Assembly (NCBI GenBank): GCA_030917745.1
Contig: JAUPUC010000042.1
Span: 1 to 9,414, forward strand
DNA: 9,414 nt
Direction: 5' to 3'
DNA from: Patescibacteria group bacterium
Lineage (GTDB): Bacteria; Patescibacteriota; Minisyncoccia; Moranbacterales; UBA1568
Position 1 is the first letter of the stretch. Every line of letters starts with the position of its first letter. Below, piece after piece: positions 1 to 5,890 of this stretch. The notes below the pieces were generated by a model. It ran no database searches and had not been told where the DNA came from. It saw nothing but the letters and a program-made list of their open reading frames with translations. The position numbers and the translations under genes are program-made.

Positions 1-216
1 AATAGTACAATTGAGTGCAAGACCGATACGCTGCACCATCTCAATTGCCTGACGATTAGGTACCGGAAGCGTCCCTGGTTGACCGGTACAGACCGGGCAA
101 ATATGCACATTCGGCTCCTGCTCCAACCCGAGTCCGTTCTTGCACGCGCAGAACATCTTCGATGCTGTCTTCAGCTCCGCGTGCACCTCCATCCCAATCG
201 TCACATTGTATTTCAT
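1..216 (-). CDS. gatB: Aspartyl/glutamyl-tRNA amidotransferase subunit B, N-terminal 72 residues (runs off window)
   Basis: GatB is the subunit of GatCAB that binds misacylated Glu-tRNA(Gln) or Asp-tRNA(Asn) and activates the acyl group for amidation with ammonia released by GatA. The 72 codons present read [20 protein letters not shown] and onward, the family's N-terminal signature (IGxEVHxxLxTxSK). It is followed by the zinc-type cysteines at residues 23, 25, 40 and 43 (FCAC, then CPVC) and the [10 protein letters not shown] stretch before the cut at base 1. The ATG at 214-216 is chosen because the conserved start follows it at once. No clear Shine-Dalgarno precedes it; the leader is only A-rich. 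It lies 39 bases after the P-loop kinase gene and probably shares its transcript. Its partners gatC and gatA are over 6 kb upstream in another block. Identity is secure; the rest of the gene is outside the window. Confidence 0.96.
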   Translation of the reverse strand, partial: MKYNVTIGMEVHAELKTASKMFCACKNGLGLEQEPNVHICPVCTGQPGTLPVPNRQAIEMVQRIGLALNCTI

Positions 217-255
217 ACGCGTTCTTTTTCTGAATTGAATTCCCACTCACTTTTG

Positions 256-828
256 CTACTTTACAGCACGCTTACGAAGTTCTGCTACCATCTCGTCGAC
301 CTGTGCGTGCAGTTCCTCAAGCGTTCCGTTATTATTGATGACAAAATCAGCCCGTTCCTTAAGATCACGAATCCCAGTCTCTGTTTCCAATTGAGCATCC
401 TTCTCGAATTGTACCGCTGTTTTTGATGCGTCATCAGTATTCTGTCGACGATGTGTCAATCGTTCAAAACGCTTCTCGGGACTCGCATCAACATAACAGA
501 AATAGAAATGCTCATCTGTTTCCATGTGAATCATGTCAGGCAAACGTCGGATACCATCCACAACTACGAATTCCGTCTCACTCCCTTCGGCTTCCGAGAG
601 AATAACGCGAGAAAGCACGTCTTCTCCAAAGGCTTTACGGAGATGCATCGATAAGCGAGCCATATTTTCACGATTCTGTTCAAGACCAAGACGATCAAGC
701 GTGTCTCGAAGCGGCTGAGAAAAACGGAGTTTCAGTACTCCATACGTCGCTGCCAGATAATCCCCAACCGTATCTTTCCCTGATGCAATTTCGCCCGATA
801 CGCCCAAAACTACTTTTTGCATTGCCAT
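256..828 (-). CDS. P-loop nucleotide-kinase-like protein (dNMP kinase / dephospho-CoA kinase-like)
   Basis: A 190-residue soluble P-loop NTPase. Walker A is at about residues 12-20 (GEIASGKDT, Lys18); the GKDT form is common in nucleoside-monophosphate and phage deoxynucleotide kinases. A substrate-side segment RFSQPLRDTLDRLG follows, then a Walker-B-like strand VVVDGIRR near 88-95, an Arg-rich lid-like stretch (RFERLTHRR, about 120-128), and ADFVINNNGTLEEL near 160-173. The last motif recalls the end of T4 dNMP kinase and of CoaE-type kinases. I recognise this as a type common in CPR genomes, usually annotated only as AAA-family ATPase; I know of no experimental function. Its place after dcd-thyA-folA suggests a deoxynucleotide kinase, but dephospho-CoA kinase is possible. 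The start is ATG 828, preceded by GAGAG four bases away, the only Shine-Dalgarno-like site seen here. A GTG at 855 would add nine residues. Confidence 0.8.
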   Translation of the reverse strand: MAMQKVVLGVSGEIASGKDTVGDYLAATYGVLKLRFSQPLRDTLDRLGLEQNRENMARLSMHLRKAFGEDVLSRVILSEAEGSETEFVVVDGIRRLPDMIHMETDEHFYFCYVDASPEKRFERLTHRRQNTDDASKTAVQFEKDAQLETETGIRDLKERADFVINNNGTLEELHAQVDEMVAELRKRAVK

Positions 829-859
829 AATTCTCTCAATTAGATGTACCCCCACTGAA

Positions 860-1351
860 TTAACTTTTCTCTAGGATAACAAAAGTGAAGCGATATGTCC
901 CGTTGTCAACATCCTGTCGTGATATTTCACGAGTGAAATCTGTATACTCAGGAAAGAATGTATCCGCTTCGTAGACACCGTCCACAAGAGTCAAATACAA
1001 ACGATCGCATAGCGGAAGAAACTGTTGATATACATTCGCTCCTCCGCAGACGAATATTTCTTCGGATTCGACCGACCGCGCATATGACAAAGCTGCTTCA
1101 ATCGAGTGCACGACCACACATCCCTCAGGTGAAAACTCCGGATCAAGCGAAAGAACGATATTCGTCCGCTTTGGCAAAGGTTGGCCAATCGAACGAAAGG
1201 TATTCTCCCCCATAATGATAGCGTGTCCTCCAGTTGTCTCTTTGAAAAATCGAAAGTCTTCTGGAATATGCCACAGAAGCGCATTTTTGAAACCGATTGC
1301 TCGATTCTGTTTTGCAAGAGCAGCGATAAGAGAAATTCGTGGCTGGTTCAT
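860..1351 (-). CDS. folA: Dihydrofolate reductase
   Basis: DHFR reduces 7,8-dihydrofolate to tetrahydrofolate with NADPH, recycling the folate oxidised by thymidylate synthase. The 163-residue protein aligns along its length with E. coli FolA: ISLIAALAKQNRAIG at the N-terminus, the LLWHIPEDFRFFK segment with the catalytic acid Asp32 (E. coli Asp27), Lys37 (Lys32), the SIGQPLPKR segment with Arg62 (folate-binding Arg57), VCGGANVYQQF (cofactor glycine pair) and YLTLVD with the conserved Thr. One oddity is IMGENTF where E. coli has IMGRHTW, so Glu49 replaces Arg44, which normally contacts the NADPH 2'-phosphate. The start is ATG 1349-1351, which overlaps the thyA stop as ATGA. This removes a spurious 15-residue extension and implies translational coupling with thyA. 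Identity is firm; cofactor preference is uncertain. Confidence 0.96.
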   Translation of the reverse strand: MNQPRISLIAALAKQNRAIGFKNALLWHIPEDFRFFKETTGGHAIIMGENTFRSIGQPLPKRTNIVLSLDPEFSPEGCVVVHSIEAALSYARSVESEEIFVCGGANVYQQFLPLCDRLYLTLVDGVYEADTFFPEYTDFTREISRQDVDNGTYRFTFVILEKS

Positions 1352-2355
1352 GATGCTTTTCGTCCACTCTGACTTTTCTGCAAATACTCCTCCCAACTCT
1401 TTGTTCGATACCCACCTACTGGCGCAAGTTCTCCCTTAATGGATGGGTGCGAAACATATCCCTCCAACAGAGCATGTTCCGGAAGGAAATTATCAATATC
1501 TGTCACAGTATCTGCCAGAGTCAATTTTGGAAATGGCATCGGTTCACGCGTCAATTGCTCCTTCACTTGTTCGATATGATTCTCGTAAATATGCACATCA
1601 CCGAACGTGTGCACGAATTCTCCTGGTTCCGTGCCTGTAGCACGAGCCAATACATACGCCAAGAGTGCGTAAGAGGCTATATTGAATGGTACTCCGAGAA
1701 AGAGATCGGCACTCCGTTGATAGAGTTGTAGTGACAATTTTCCATTCTTGATATTGCACTGATACATATTGTGGCAAATTGGAAAGCGACATGCCTCCTC
1801 TGGTTTTGCCATCGCATACAAATATTCTGGATTCCAAGCATTGACCAATGTATTGTGCGCATCTGGATCTTCACGAAGTTCATCCACGACCCATCGCAGC
1901 TGATCAACGGTTCGTCCATCCTTTGCCGGCCAACGACGCCATAGCTCACCGTAAATTCGAGGCAACTCACCGTGTACACGAGCAAACTCCGCATCGTCAA
2001 TAATCTTTTGCACAAACGCTTCTTTCGTCATTTCTGGTAATTCACCACGCAGAGCTCGCTCCCGGTATATCTTATACGGGTAGTCATCCCATATATGGAC
2101 ACCATTCTCAGACAAGAAACGAATATTCGATTGTCCGGACAAAAACCAATACAACTCGAAAAGCACTCCCTTCCAATACACTTTCTTTGTTGTCAACAAT
2201 GGAAAACTTTCTGACAAATCAAATCGTATTTGGCGACCAAACACACTCTGGGTCACCGCACCCGATCCTTTGTCTTCTTGACGAACACCCGTGTCCAAAA
2301 TTTCCTGGAGCAAATCAAGATACTGATATTCTGGATGCCGCTTGTCCATATTCAT
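1348..2355 (-). CDS. thyA: Thymidylate synthase, divergent ThyA type
   Basis: ThyA makes dTMP from dUMP with methylene-tetrahydrofolate as methyl donor and reductant. Family motifs are clear: FGRQIRFDL (39-47), FPLLTTKK (51-58), Glu67 in FELYWFLSG, HIWDD (87-91), YGELWRRW (135-142), the nucleophile Cys194 in FPICH, LQLYQRSADLFLGVPFNIAS (209-228; Arg214, Asp217, and Asn225 for uracil recognition) and GDVHIYENH. At 335 residues it is longer than E. coli ThyA (264), with an insert of roughly 30 residues near 92-125 (L. casei has one nearby) and about 22 residues after the usual C-terminal APV. E. coli DPDSRRIIVSAWN aligns with DPDAHNTLVNAWN here, so the two phosphate-binding Arg of the partner subunit are His167 and Asn168. 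The start could be Met1 (2355) or Met3 (2349). It lies 6 bases after dcd and overlaps folA. Its family is certain; its activity is assumed from the intact catalytic core and the adjacent DHFR gene. Confidence 0.94.
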   Translation of the reverse strand: MNMDKRHPEYQYLDLLQEILDTGVRQEDKGSGAVTQSVFGRQIRFDLSESFPLLTTKKVYWKGVLFELYWFLSGQSNIRFLSENGVHIWDDYPYKIYRERALRGELPEMTKEAFVQKIIDDAEFARVHGELPRIYGELWRRWPAKDGRTVDQLRWVVDELREDPDAHNTLVNAWNPEYLYAMAKPEEACRFPICHNMYQCNIKNGKLSLQLYQRSADLFLGVPFNIASYALLAYVLARATGTEPGEFVHTFGDVHIYENHIEQVKEQLTREPMPFPKLTLADTVTDIDNFLPEHALLEGYVSHPSIKGELAPVGGYRTKSWEEYLQKSQSGRKAS

Positions 2356-2361
2356 TTTATA

Positions 2362-2958
2362 TTAGACGGATTTCTTCTTTATAATGCGTTTCTTTTTTGC
2401 GCTCACCTGTTTTTTTCTTTCCGTAGGAGAAAAATTCTTTTTAAAATTATCCCCGTTGAATCGGCCAGTTTTTTCGTAATCATAATCGACTGGTGAAGTA
2501 AGACAAGAAAAAGTCAGTTGGGCAATTTGCATGCCCGGACGCAATACGATGGGAACCCGATTCAAATTGGAAAGTTCGAGTGTAATATTGAGAAAATGTC
2601 CCGGATTGATAATCCCTGCCGTATTGTGTACGACGAGTCCGATGCGAGCAAGACTACTCTTTCCGGAAATCTGAATGAGATAATCCCGACTCCCAATGAA
2701 GTCACGAACTTTACCGAGTATTGTTTCTCCGGGAAACAGCATGAACTCCTCCCCATCAGCTACTTCCACCTCCTTTGTTTTCGGAAAGATCTTTTTTACT
2801 GGATCGATGACAGGAGTCTTATGTGGTTCGGTGATCAAAAATTCGTTGTCCAGAATAACATCATAACTCGCTGGACCAAGACGCTCACGGTCAAAATCAC
2901 GAATAACGATTGATCCATCCTGAACTGCTTTTGTAATATCGTGATCTGAGAGAAACAT
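2362..2958 (-). CDS. dcd: dCTP deaminase, resembling the bifunctional dCTP deaminase/dUTPase class
   Basis: Dcd deaminates dCTP to dUTP; bifunctional relatives (M. jannaschii, M. tuberculosis) go on to dUMP, the ThyA substrate. This 198-residue protein shows MFLSDHDI at the start, RLGPASYDVIL (26-36), LFPGE (74-78), ISGKSSLARIGLVVHNTAG (97-115) and ITLELSN (125-131) with the catalytic Glu128. It ends its core with PIVLRPGMQIAQLTF. The HNTAG and ITLELSN segments look more like the bifunctional class than E. coli Dcd. Two features depart from the family: Asn118 stands where TAGxIDPG has a conserved Asp, and the C-terminus lacks the usual GPTPSR-like lid, having a Lys-rich tail (KKKRIIKKKSV) instead. 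It sits 47 bases after the CYTH gene and 6 before thyA, so co-transcription is likely. The family is clear; mono- versus bifunctional is unresolved. Confidence 0.92.
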   Translation of the reverse strand: MFLSDHDITKAVQDGSIVIRDFDRERLGPASYDVILDNEFLITEPHKTPVIDPVKKIFPKTKEVEVADGEEFMLFPGETILGKVRDFIGSRDYLIQISGKSSLARIGLVVHNTAGIINPGHFLNITLELSNLNRVPIVLRPGMQIAQLTFSCLTSPVDYDYEKTGRFNGDNFKKNFSPTERKKQVSAKKKRIIKKKSV

Positions 2959-3005
2959 ACGGCTTATCTATCTTAGCGGCTTAGAATTTTCGTTGTGTCA
3001 GCTTT

Positions 3006-3683
3006 CTACTCTATGGTAAATACTTTATCCGTTCCATAATATTCCGGCCAGTGCTCATTGTAAAAAGCGAACATTCGCTCAAGGCGATCCTGAGGCAACT
3101 CAATCGCACCGACACGCTGCATCAACTCAGTCAACATCGCTTTGGCTGTGTCTGCCTCATCGGCTGACTCGACCACTTTCTCGAACTCCGCCAAATAGCC
3201 ATACCCTGCGTTCCGATCCAAACACACTACCACATCATCCATTTGGTACTCTTCTCGATTGCGTGACCACTTTGCCTGATATGAGAACCCACTTGCAAGC
3301 AAAAGTGCATCGAGTGCATCAAGAGAAAGTCCTTCCGGCACTTCCTCAAATTCCATGCGAGCGATGCCATTTGAACTACTCGTATCATCGATAGACGCTT
3401 TCACTACCAACAATACTCGTCCATCTGCTTCTCGCGTCCGAACTGAATGCTGTCGCCCTTCTTCAAGAATTTTTTGAAGACTGCCTTGTATATCAGATGA
3501 GAAAAAGGGACTCACGTGCTGGAAAAGATCCTGCATGTTCCCACCCGTGAAATAATGATTGAGCTGGGAATGCTTGCCTTTCAAAATTGGAGCCGGGGAA
3601 AGAAGCGCCAGTTTATTTCGAAATGCATTTGCTTGTTCTTCCGTTCCAATGAGACTCTTTATCTCAATTTCAAAATGTGCCAT
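3006..3683 (-). CDS. CYTH-domain protein (triphosphate tunnel metalloenzyme family)
   Basis: A 225-residue soluble protein of the CYTH superfamily, which includes class IV adenylate cyclases, thiamine triphosphatases and inorganic triphosphatases. These proteins bind a triphosphate and metal inside a beta tunnel. The signature ExExK is at residues 5-9 (EIEIK). Alternating charged strands follow: SVRTREADGRVLLVVKAS, RMEFEEV, EEYQMDDVVVCLDRN and YGYLAEFEKVV. The Glu, Lys and Arg pattern matches tunnel-lining positions. The C-terminal part is helical and ends in FYNEHWPEYYG. It opens the dcd-thyA-folA block, 178 bases after rplA and downstream of a predicted promoter. ATG 3683 is used because the ExExK strand starts at residue 5 in this family. 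No Shine-Dalgarno is at normal spacing, although AGAGGA occurs about 21 bases upstream. The substrate cannot be read from sequence; a link to nucleotide triphosphates is only suggested by its neighbours. Confidence 0.85.
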   Translation of the reverse strand: MAHFEIEIKSLIGTEEQANAFRNKLALLSPAPILKGKHSQLNHYFTGGNMQDLFQHVSPFFSSDIQGSLQKILEEGRQHSVRTREADGRVLLVVKASIDDTSSSNGIARMEFEEVPEGLSLDALDALLLASGFSYQAKWSRNREEYQMDDVVVCLDRNAGYGYLAEFEKVVESADEADTAKAMLTELMQRVGAIELPQDRLERMFAFYNEHWPEYYGTDKVFTIE

Positions 3684-3758
3684 ACGAAAAAGACGATTGT
3701 TTATTCCTCTTTGAAATTACAAAAACCTTTCAGGAAAAAAGCTATCCTGAGCCTTTTC

Positions 3759-3788
3759 ATTGTACTCCACAGCCTCTTGTACCGTCAA
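3759..3788 (-). promoter_or_regulatory. Predicted sigma70-type promoter for the CYTH-dcd-thyA-folA-kinase-gatB block
   Basis: On the minus strand, TTGACG (3788-3783) is followed after 18 bases by TACAAT (3764-3759). Each hexamer matches five of six consensus positions. It lies just beyond the rplA terminator and about 75 bases before the CYTH start, where a new transcript is expected. The first bases of the transcript include an A/T-rich hairpin-capable stretch ending in six T's (about 3757-3735), whose role is unclear. Confidence 0.6.
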
Positions 3789-3795
3789 TTCGGTC

Positions 3796-3837
3796 AAAAG
3801 AAAACCGCCCGAATACCTCTTGGCATCGGACGGTTTT
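3796..3837 (-). terminator. Intrinsic terminator after rplA
   Basis: Twenty-four bases after the rplA stop, the arm AAAACCGTCCGA (3837-3826) pairs with TCGGGCGGTTTT (3812-3801), giving 12 base pairs with one G-U. The apex can pair further to an AAGA loop. The T tract continues as TTTTCTTTT on the minus strand. The A/T base pairs at the foot of the stem make it potentially bidirectional. It marks the end of the secE-nusG-rplK-rplA transcript. Confidence 0.88.
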
Positions 3838-3861
3838 CGGAAAAATATCGAGAAAGGATTC

Positions 3862-4551
3862 TTACGCCTTAATCTTGAGACTTGGCCCCATCGTTGAGCA
3901 AAGGGAAATAGTCTCGATCAGCTTGCCCTTATGAGTTTCTGATTTGGCCTTATTCACTGTTTCAACAAAAACAGCGTAGTTTTCAGCCAATTGCTCGGCA
4001 GTAAAGGAAAGTTTCCCAATCGATACATGTACATTGGAAGAATCGTCGTTCTTAAAACTGGCCTTCTTCCCTTTCTTTAAAGCCTCCACGGTTTCAGCAA
4101 TTTTTGGTGTCACTGTTTCTGTTTTTGGAGATGGCATCAAACCCTTCGGACCAAGAATCTTCGCGATGAGCGCAAGTTTCGGCATCATTTCCGGAGTAGC
4201 GACTAAGACATCAAAGTCTTTTCCCGCATTCACCTTCCCTTCCTTGATATCCGCAATCACATCTTCACCACCGACTACATCCGCTTTGGCATCTTTGGCT
4301 TCCTTCTCTTGGGTTGAAGTCACCACTGCGACTCGCAATGAACGTCCGGTACCGTGCGGCAAGATAACTGTGGCGCGCACCGCCTCATCTGATTTCTTCG
4401 GATTAATCGACAGATGCATATGCACCTCAACCGACTCGTCAAATTTAGCCATCTTGTGTTCCTTAACGAAGGCAATCGCCTCCTCAGGAGTATACATTTT
4501 CTTCGCGTCGATAGCTTCAAAAACTCCCTGATAATTCTTTCCTCTCTTCAT
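3862..4551 (-). CDS. rplA: 50S ribosomal protein L1
   Basis: L1 (uL1) binds the mobile L1 stalk of 23S rRNA, helps release deacylated tRNA from the E site, and in many bacteria represses its own operon by binding the mRNA. The 229-residue length is close to E. coli L1 (234). Motifs include MKRGKNYQGV at the start, SVEVHMHLSINPKKSDEAVR, the hallmark LILGPKGLMPSPK-like segment (ILGPKGLMPSPKTETVTP) and KNDDSSNVHVSIGKLSF. ATG 4549-4551 is chosen because L1 proteins begin with this MKRGK sequence; the in-frame TTG at 4602 would add 17 unrelated residues. It follows rplK by 71 bases, an unusually long gap here that contains a possible hairpin. A strong terminator follows, so rplJ-rplL do not come next as they do in many bacteria. 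As I recall, some CPR lineages lack L1, so its presence may help to place the organism. Confidence 0.97.
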   Translation of the reverse strand: MKRGKNYQGVFEAIDAKKMYTPEEAIAFVKEHKMAKFDESVEVHMHLSINPKKSDEAVRATVILPHGTGRSLRVAVVTSTQEKEAKDAKADVVGGEDVIADIKEGKVNAGKDFDVLVATPEMMPKLALIAKILGPKGLMPSPKTETVTPKIAETVEALKKGKKASFKNDDSSNVHVSIGKLSFTAEQLAENYAVFVETVNKAKSETHKGKLIETISLCSTMGPSLKIKA

Positions 4552-4560
4552 ATCGTTGTC

Positions 4561-4600
4561 GTGGTACAAACCCTTATGCCTGAATGACGCAAGGTCCCAC
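4561..4600 (-). promoter_or_regulatory. Possible stem-loop in the rplA leader (candidate L1 binding site)
   Basis: In the rplK-rplA gap the transcript can pair GTGG (4600-4597) with CCAC (4564-4561). Across an asymmetric internal loop it can also pair CCTTGC with GCA and AGG around a two-base bulge. The structure ends 9 bases before the rplA ATG. Two short helices split by an asymmetric loop is the general plan of L1 mRNA sites, but I could not match a specific consensus, so the role is inference. Confidence 0.3.
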
Positions 4601-4622
4601 AAAATTATGGATGATTGATTCT

Positions 4623-5048
4623 TTAATTCTCTATCTTGATTCCCATCGAACGAGCAGTCCCAGCAATAATTTTCATTGCTGCTTCAACATCATTGGCTGA
4701 CAAATCAACAATTTTTTTCTCAGCGATTTCACGCAATTGAGCATTCGTGATACTGCCTACCTTGGTTTTGAGTGGATTGGCAGATCCCTTCTCGGCTTTT
4801 GCTGCCTTCTTGAGAAGATCTGATGCAGGAGGTGTCTTCAAAACAAAGGTGAAGGTACGATCCTCATACACGGTGATTTCTGCCGGATAGATGTCTCCTA
4901 TTTTATCCTTTGTTTGCTCATTAAATTTTGAGCAAAAATCCTGAATGTTCAGACCGTGCTGTCCAAGAGCTGGTCCTACTGGTGGAGCTGGATTCGCCTT
5001 CCCGGCTGGAATCTGGAGCTTAATGACGGTTTTAATTGCTTTGGCCAT
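4623..5048 (-). CDS. rplK: 50S ribosomal protein L11
   Basis: L11 (uL11) forms the GTPase-associated centre with 23S rRNA helices 43/44, contacts elongation factors and is needed for RelA-type stringent signalling. The 141-residue protein matches the normal family length. The N-terminal domain has the Pro-rich segment [16 protein letters not shown] (about 20-35) and the KFNEQTKD helix. The C-terminal RNA-binding domain has [19 protein letters not shown] and ends in [15 protein letters not shown]. It follows nusG by 36 bases and precedes rplA, the standard nusG-rplK-rplA order. The ATG at 5048 starts the family-typical MAKAIK; the leader before it is A/T-rich without a Shine-Dalgarno. Nothing in the protein looks unusual. 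Confidence 0.98.
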   Translation of the reverse strand: MAKAIKTVIKLQIPAGKANPAPPVGPALGQHGLNIQDFCSKFNEQTKDKIGDIYPAEITVYEDRTFTFVLKTPPASDLLKKAAKAEKGSANPLKTKVGSITNAQLREIAEKKIVDLSANDVEAAMKIIAGTARSMGIKIEN

Positions 5049-5084
5049 AATATATCGATTAACAGATTGGTGAATTGGCGGTGT

Positions 5085-5630
5085 TTACGATTTTCTTACC
5101 TGCAAGAAATCAAGTTCCACGGGAGTATCGCGACCAAAGATAGAGACCAATACTTTGACTTTCCCCTTGGCTTCGTCTGTTCCCTCGATTTTCCCTTCGA
5201 AGTTTTTGAATGGTCCATCGACGATTTTTACGGTATCACCAGCATGGACATCCATTTTGTATTTTGGCTCATCGACACCCATGCGCTTCTTCAGGGTTTC
5301 AATTTCTTTAGGATCAATAGGGGTGGGTGTGGTCCCGAGTCCGATAAAACCAGTGACATTTGGGGTATTGCGTACGACATACCAAGAGGCATCCGTCACG
5401 ATCATATCTACCAAGACATACCCTGGGTAAATGCGTTCCTCAATCGTCACACGCTTACCAGCTTTGATTTTAATCTTCTTCTCCTTGGGAACCAGCACAT
5501 CGAAAATATGGTCCTGCATATCCATCGAATCGATACGCTGCTTCATATTGCGCGCCACATTGTCCTCATACCCAGAGTAGGTATGGATGACATACCAAGC
5601 GCGTCCATGATGTTGTGTCTGCTTTGCCAT
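5085..5630 (-). CDS. nusG: Transcription termination/antitermination factor NusG
   Basis: NusG binds RNA polymerase through its N-terminal domain, suppresses or promotes pausing, and links transcription to Rho or to ribosomal protein S10 through its KOW domain. The 181-residue protein matches E. coli NusG (181). The NGN domain opens with RAWYVIHTYSGYEDNV (10-25) and carries ERIYPGYVLVDM and YVVRNTPNVTGFIG. The KOW domain near the C-terminus has AGDTVKIVDGPFKNFEGKIE and ends with VELDFLQVRK. It starts 25 bases after secE; that gap has a short A6/T6 inverted repeat too weak to call a terminator. The start ATG at 5630 gives the usual few residues before the NGN fold. I see no inserted domain, unlike the NusG of some other phyla. 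Confidence 0.98.
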   Translation of the reverse strand: MAKQTQHHGRAWYVIHTYSGYEDNVARNMKQRIDSMDMQDHIFDVLVPKEKKIKIKAGKRVTIEERIYPGYVLVDMIVTDASWYVVRNTPNVTGFIGLGTTPTPIDPKEIETLKKRMGVDEPKYKMDVHAGDTVKIVDGPFKNFEGKIEGTDEAKGKVKVLVSIFGRDTPVELDFLQVRKS

Positions 5631-5655
5631 AGCACTGTTTCAAAAAAATGATTTT

Positions 5656-5847
5656 TTAGACGCCTTGCAAAAGATAGTTCTCAACAAGCCAGCCAAACGC
5701 CATGTCCAGAGTCCCAAGAAATATCGCTACAAACAGACTGATACCAACGACCATCAGCGTATAACGAATAACTTCCTTACGATTCGGCCAATTGACCCGC
5801 AGAAGTTCTGACTTTGCTTCTCGTAAAAACCCCATGAGAGCACCCAT
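5656..5847 (-). CDS. secE: Protein translocase subunit SecE
   Basis: SecE clamps SecY in the SecYEG channel that exports and inserts proteins across the cytoplasmic membrane. At 63 residues it is the short single-span form found in most bacteria other than E. coli. An amphipathic surface helix (FLREAKSELLRVNWPNRKEV, about 7-26) with the conserved V-x-WP-x-R/K-E motif is followed by one hydrophobic span (about 29-58). Position just before nusG confirms the call. Translation may start at Met1 (ATG 5847) or Met5 (ATG 5835); Met5 gives a start closer to many homologues. It is the first gene after a predicted promoter and a terminator-like leader hairpin. Confidence 0.95.
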   Translation of the reverse strand: MGALMGFLREAKSELLRVNWPNRKEVIRYTLMVVGISLFVAIFLGTLDMAFGWLVENYLLQGV

Positions 5848-5861
5848 AGTTTTTTCTATTT

Positions 5862-5881
5862 AAAAAAGCCCCGAGGGCCTT
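5862..5881 (-). terminator. Terminator-like hairpin in the 5953-gene/secE gap
   Basis: On the minus strand AAGGCCC (5881-5875) pairs with GGGCTTT (5871-5865) across a TCG loop, seven pairs with one G-U. A run of six T's (5867-5862) begins at the foot of the stem. It is well placed to end the ligA-gatC-gatA-5953 transcript. It lies downstream of the predicted secE promoter and ends 14 bases before the secE ATG, so it would also be at the very 5' end of the secE mRNA. Confidence 0.72.
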
Positions 5882-5890
5882 GCACTAAAG

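Noticed and set aside
1352..1396. Upstream start for folA at 1396
   Set aside because: It would overlap the thyA coding end by about 49 bases with a non-family N-terminus; the ATGA overlap at 1348-1351 gives the normal DHFR start.
1348..2355. ThyA C-terminal extension as a frameshift artefact
   Set aside because: The stop overlaps the folA ATG as a typical coupled ATGA, and the frame shows no break in motifs before it, so the extended end appears genuine.
3735..3757. A/T-rich hairpin with six T's in the CYTH leader as an attenuator
   Set aside because: AAAAGGCT can pair with AGCTTTTT, but the predicted transcript start lies inside the first arm, so the RNA hairpin would be incomplete; too weak to call.
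4034..4531. Plus-strand open frame of 165 codons opposite rplA
   Set aside because: Antisense shadow of a highly conserved ribosomal gene; Ser/Phe/Ala-rich translation with no recognisable motif.
4552..4602. TTG start at 4602 extending rplA by 17 residues
   Set aside because: L1 proteins begin at MKRGK, and the extra residues are unlike any L1. The stretch is better read as an untranslated leader with a possible hairpin.
4956..5651. Plus-strand open frame of 231 codons opposite nusG
   Set aside because: It overlaps nusG and the start of rplK entirely on the opposite strand, and its translation has no recognisable domain and a composition typical of an antisense frame.
5631..5655. A6/T6 inverted repeat between secE and nusG as a terminator
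   Set aside because: It is only A-T pairs with a three-base loop and no G/C stem, inside a conserved secE-nusG operon; unlikely to stop transcription.
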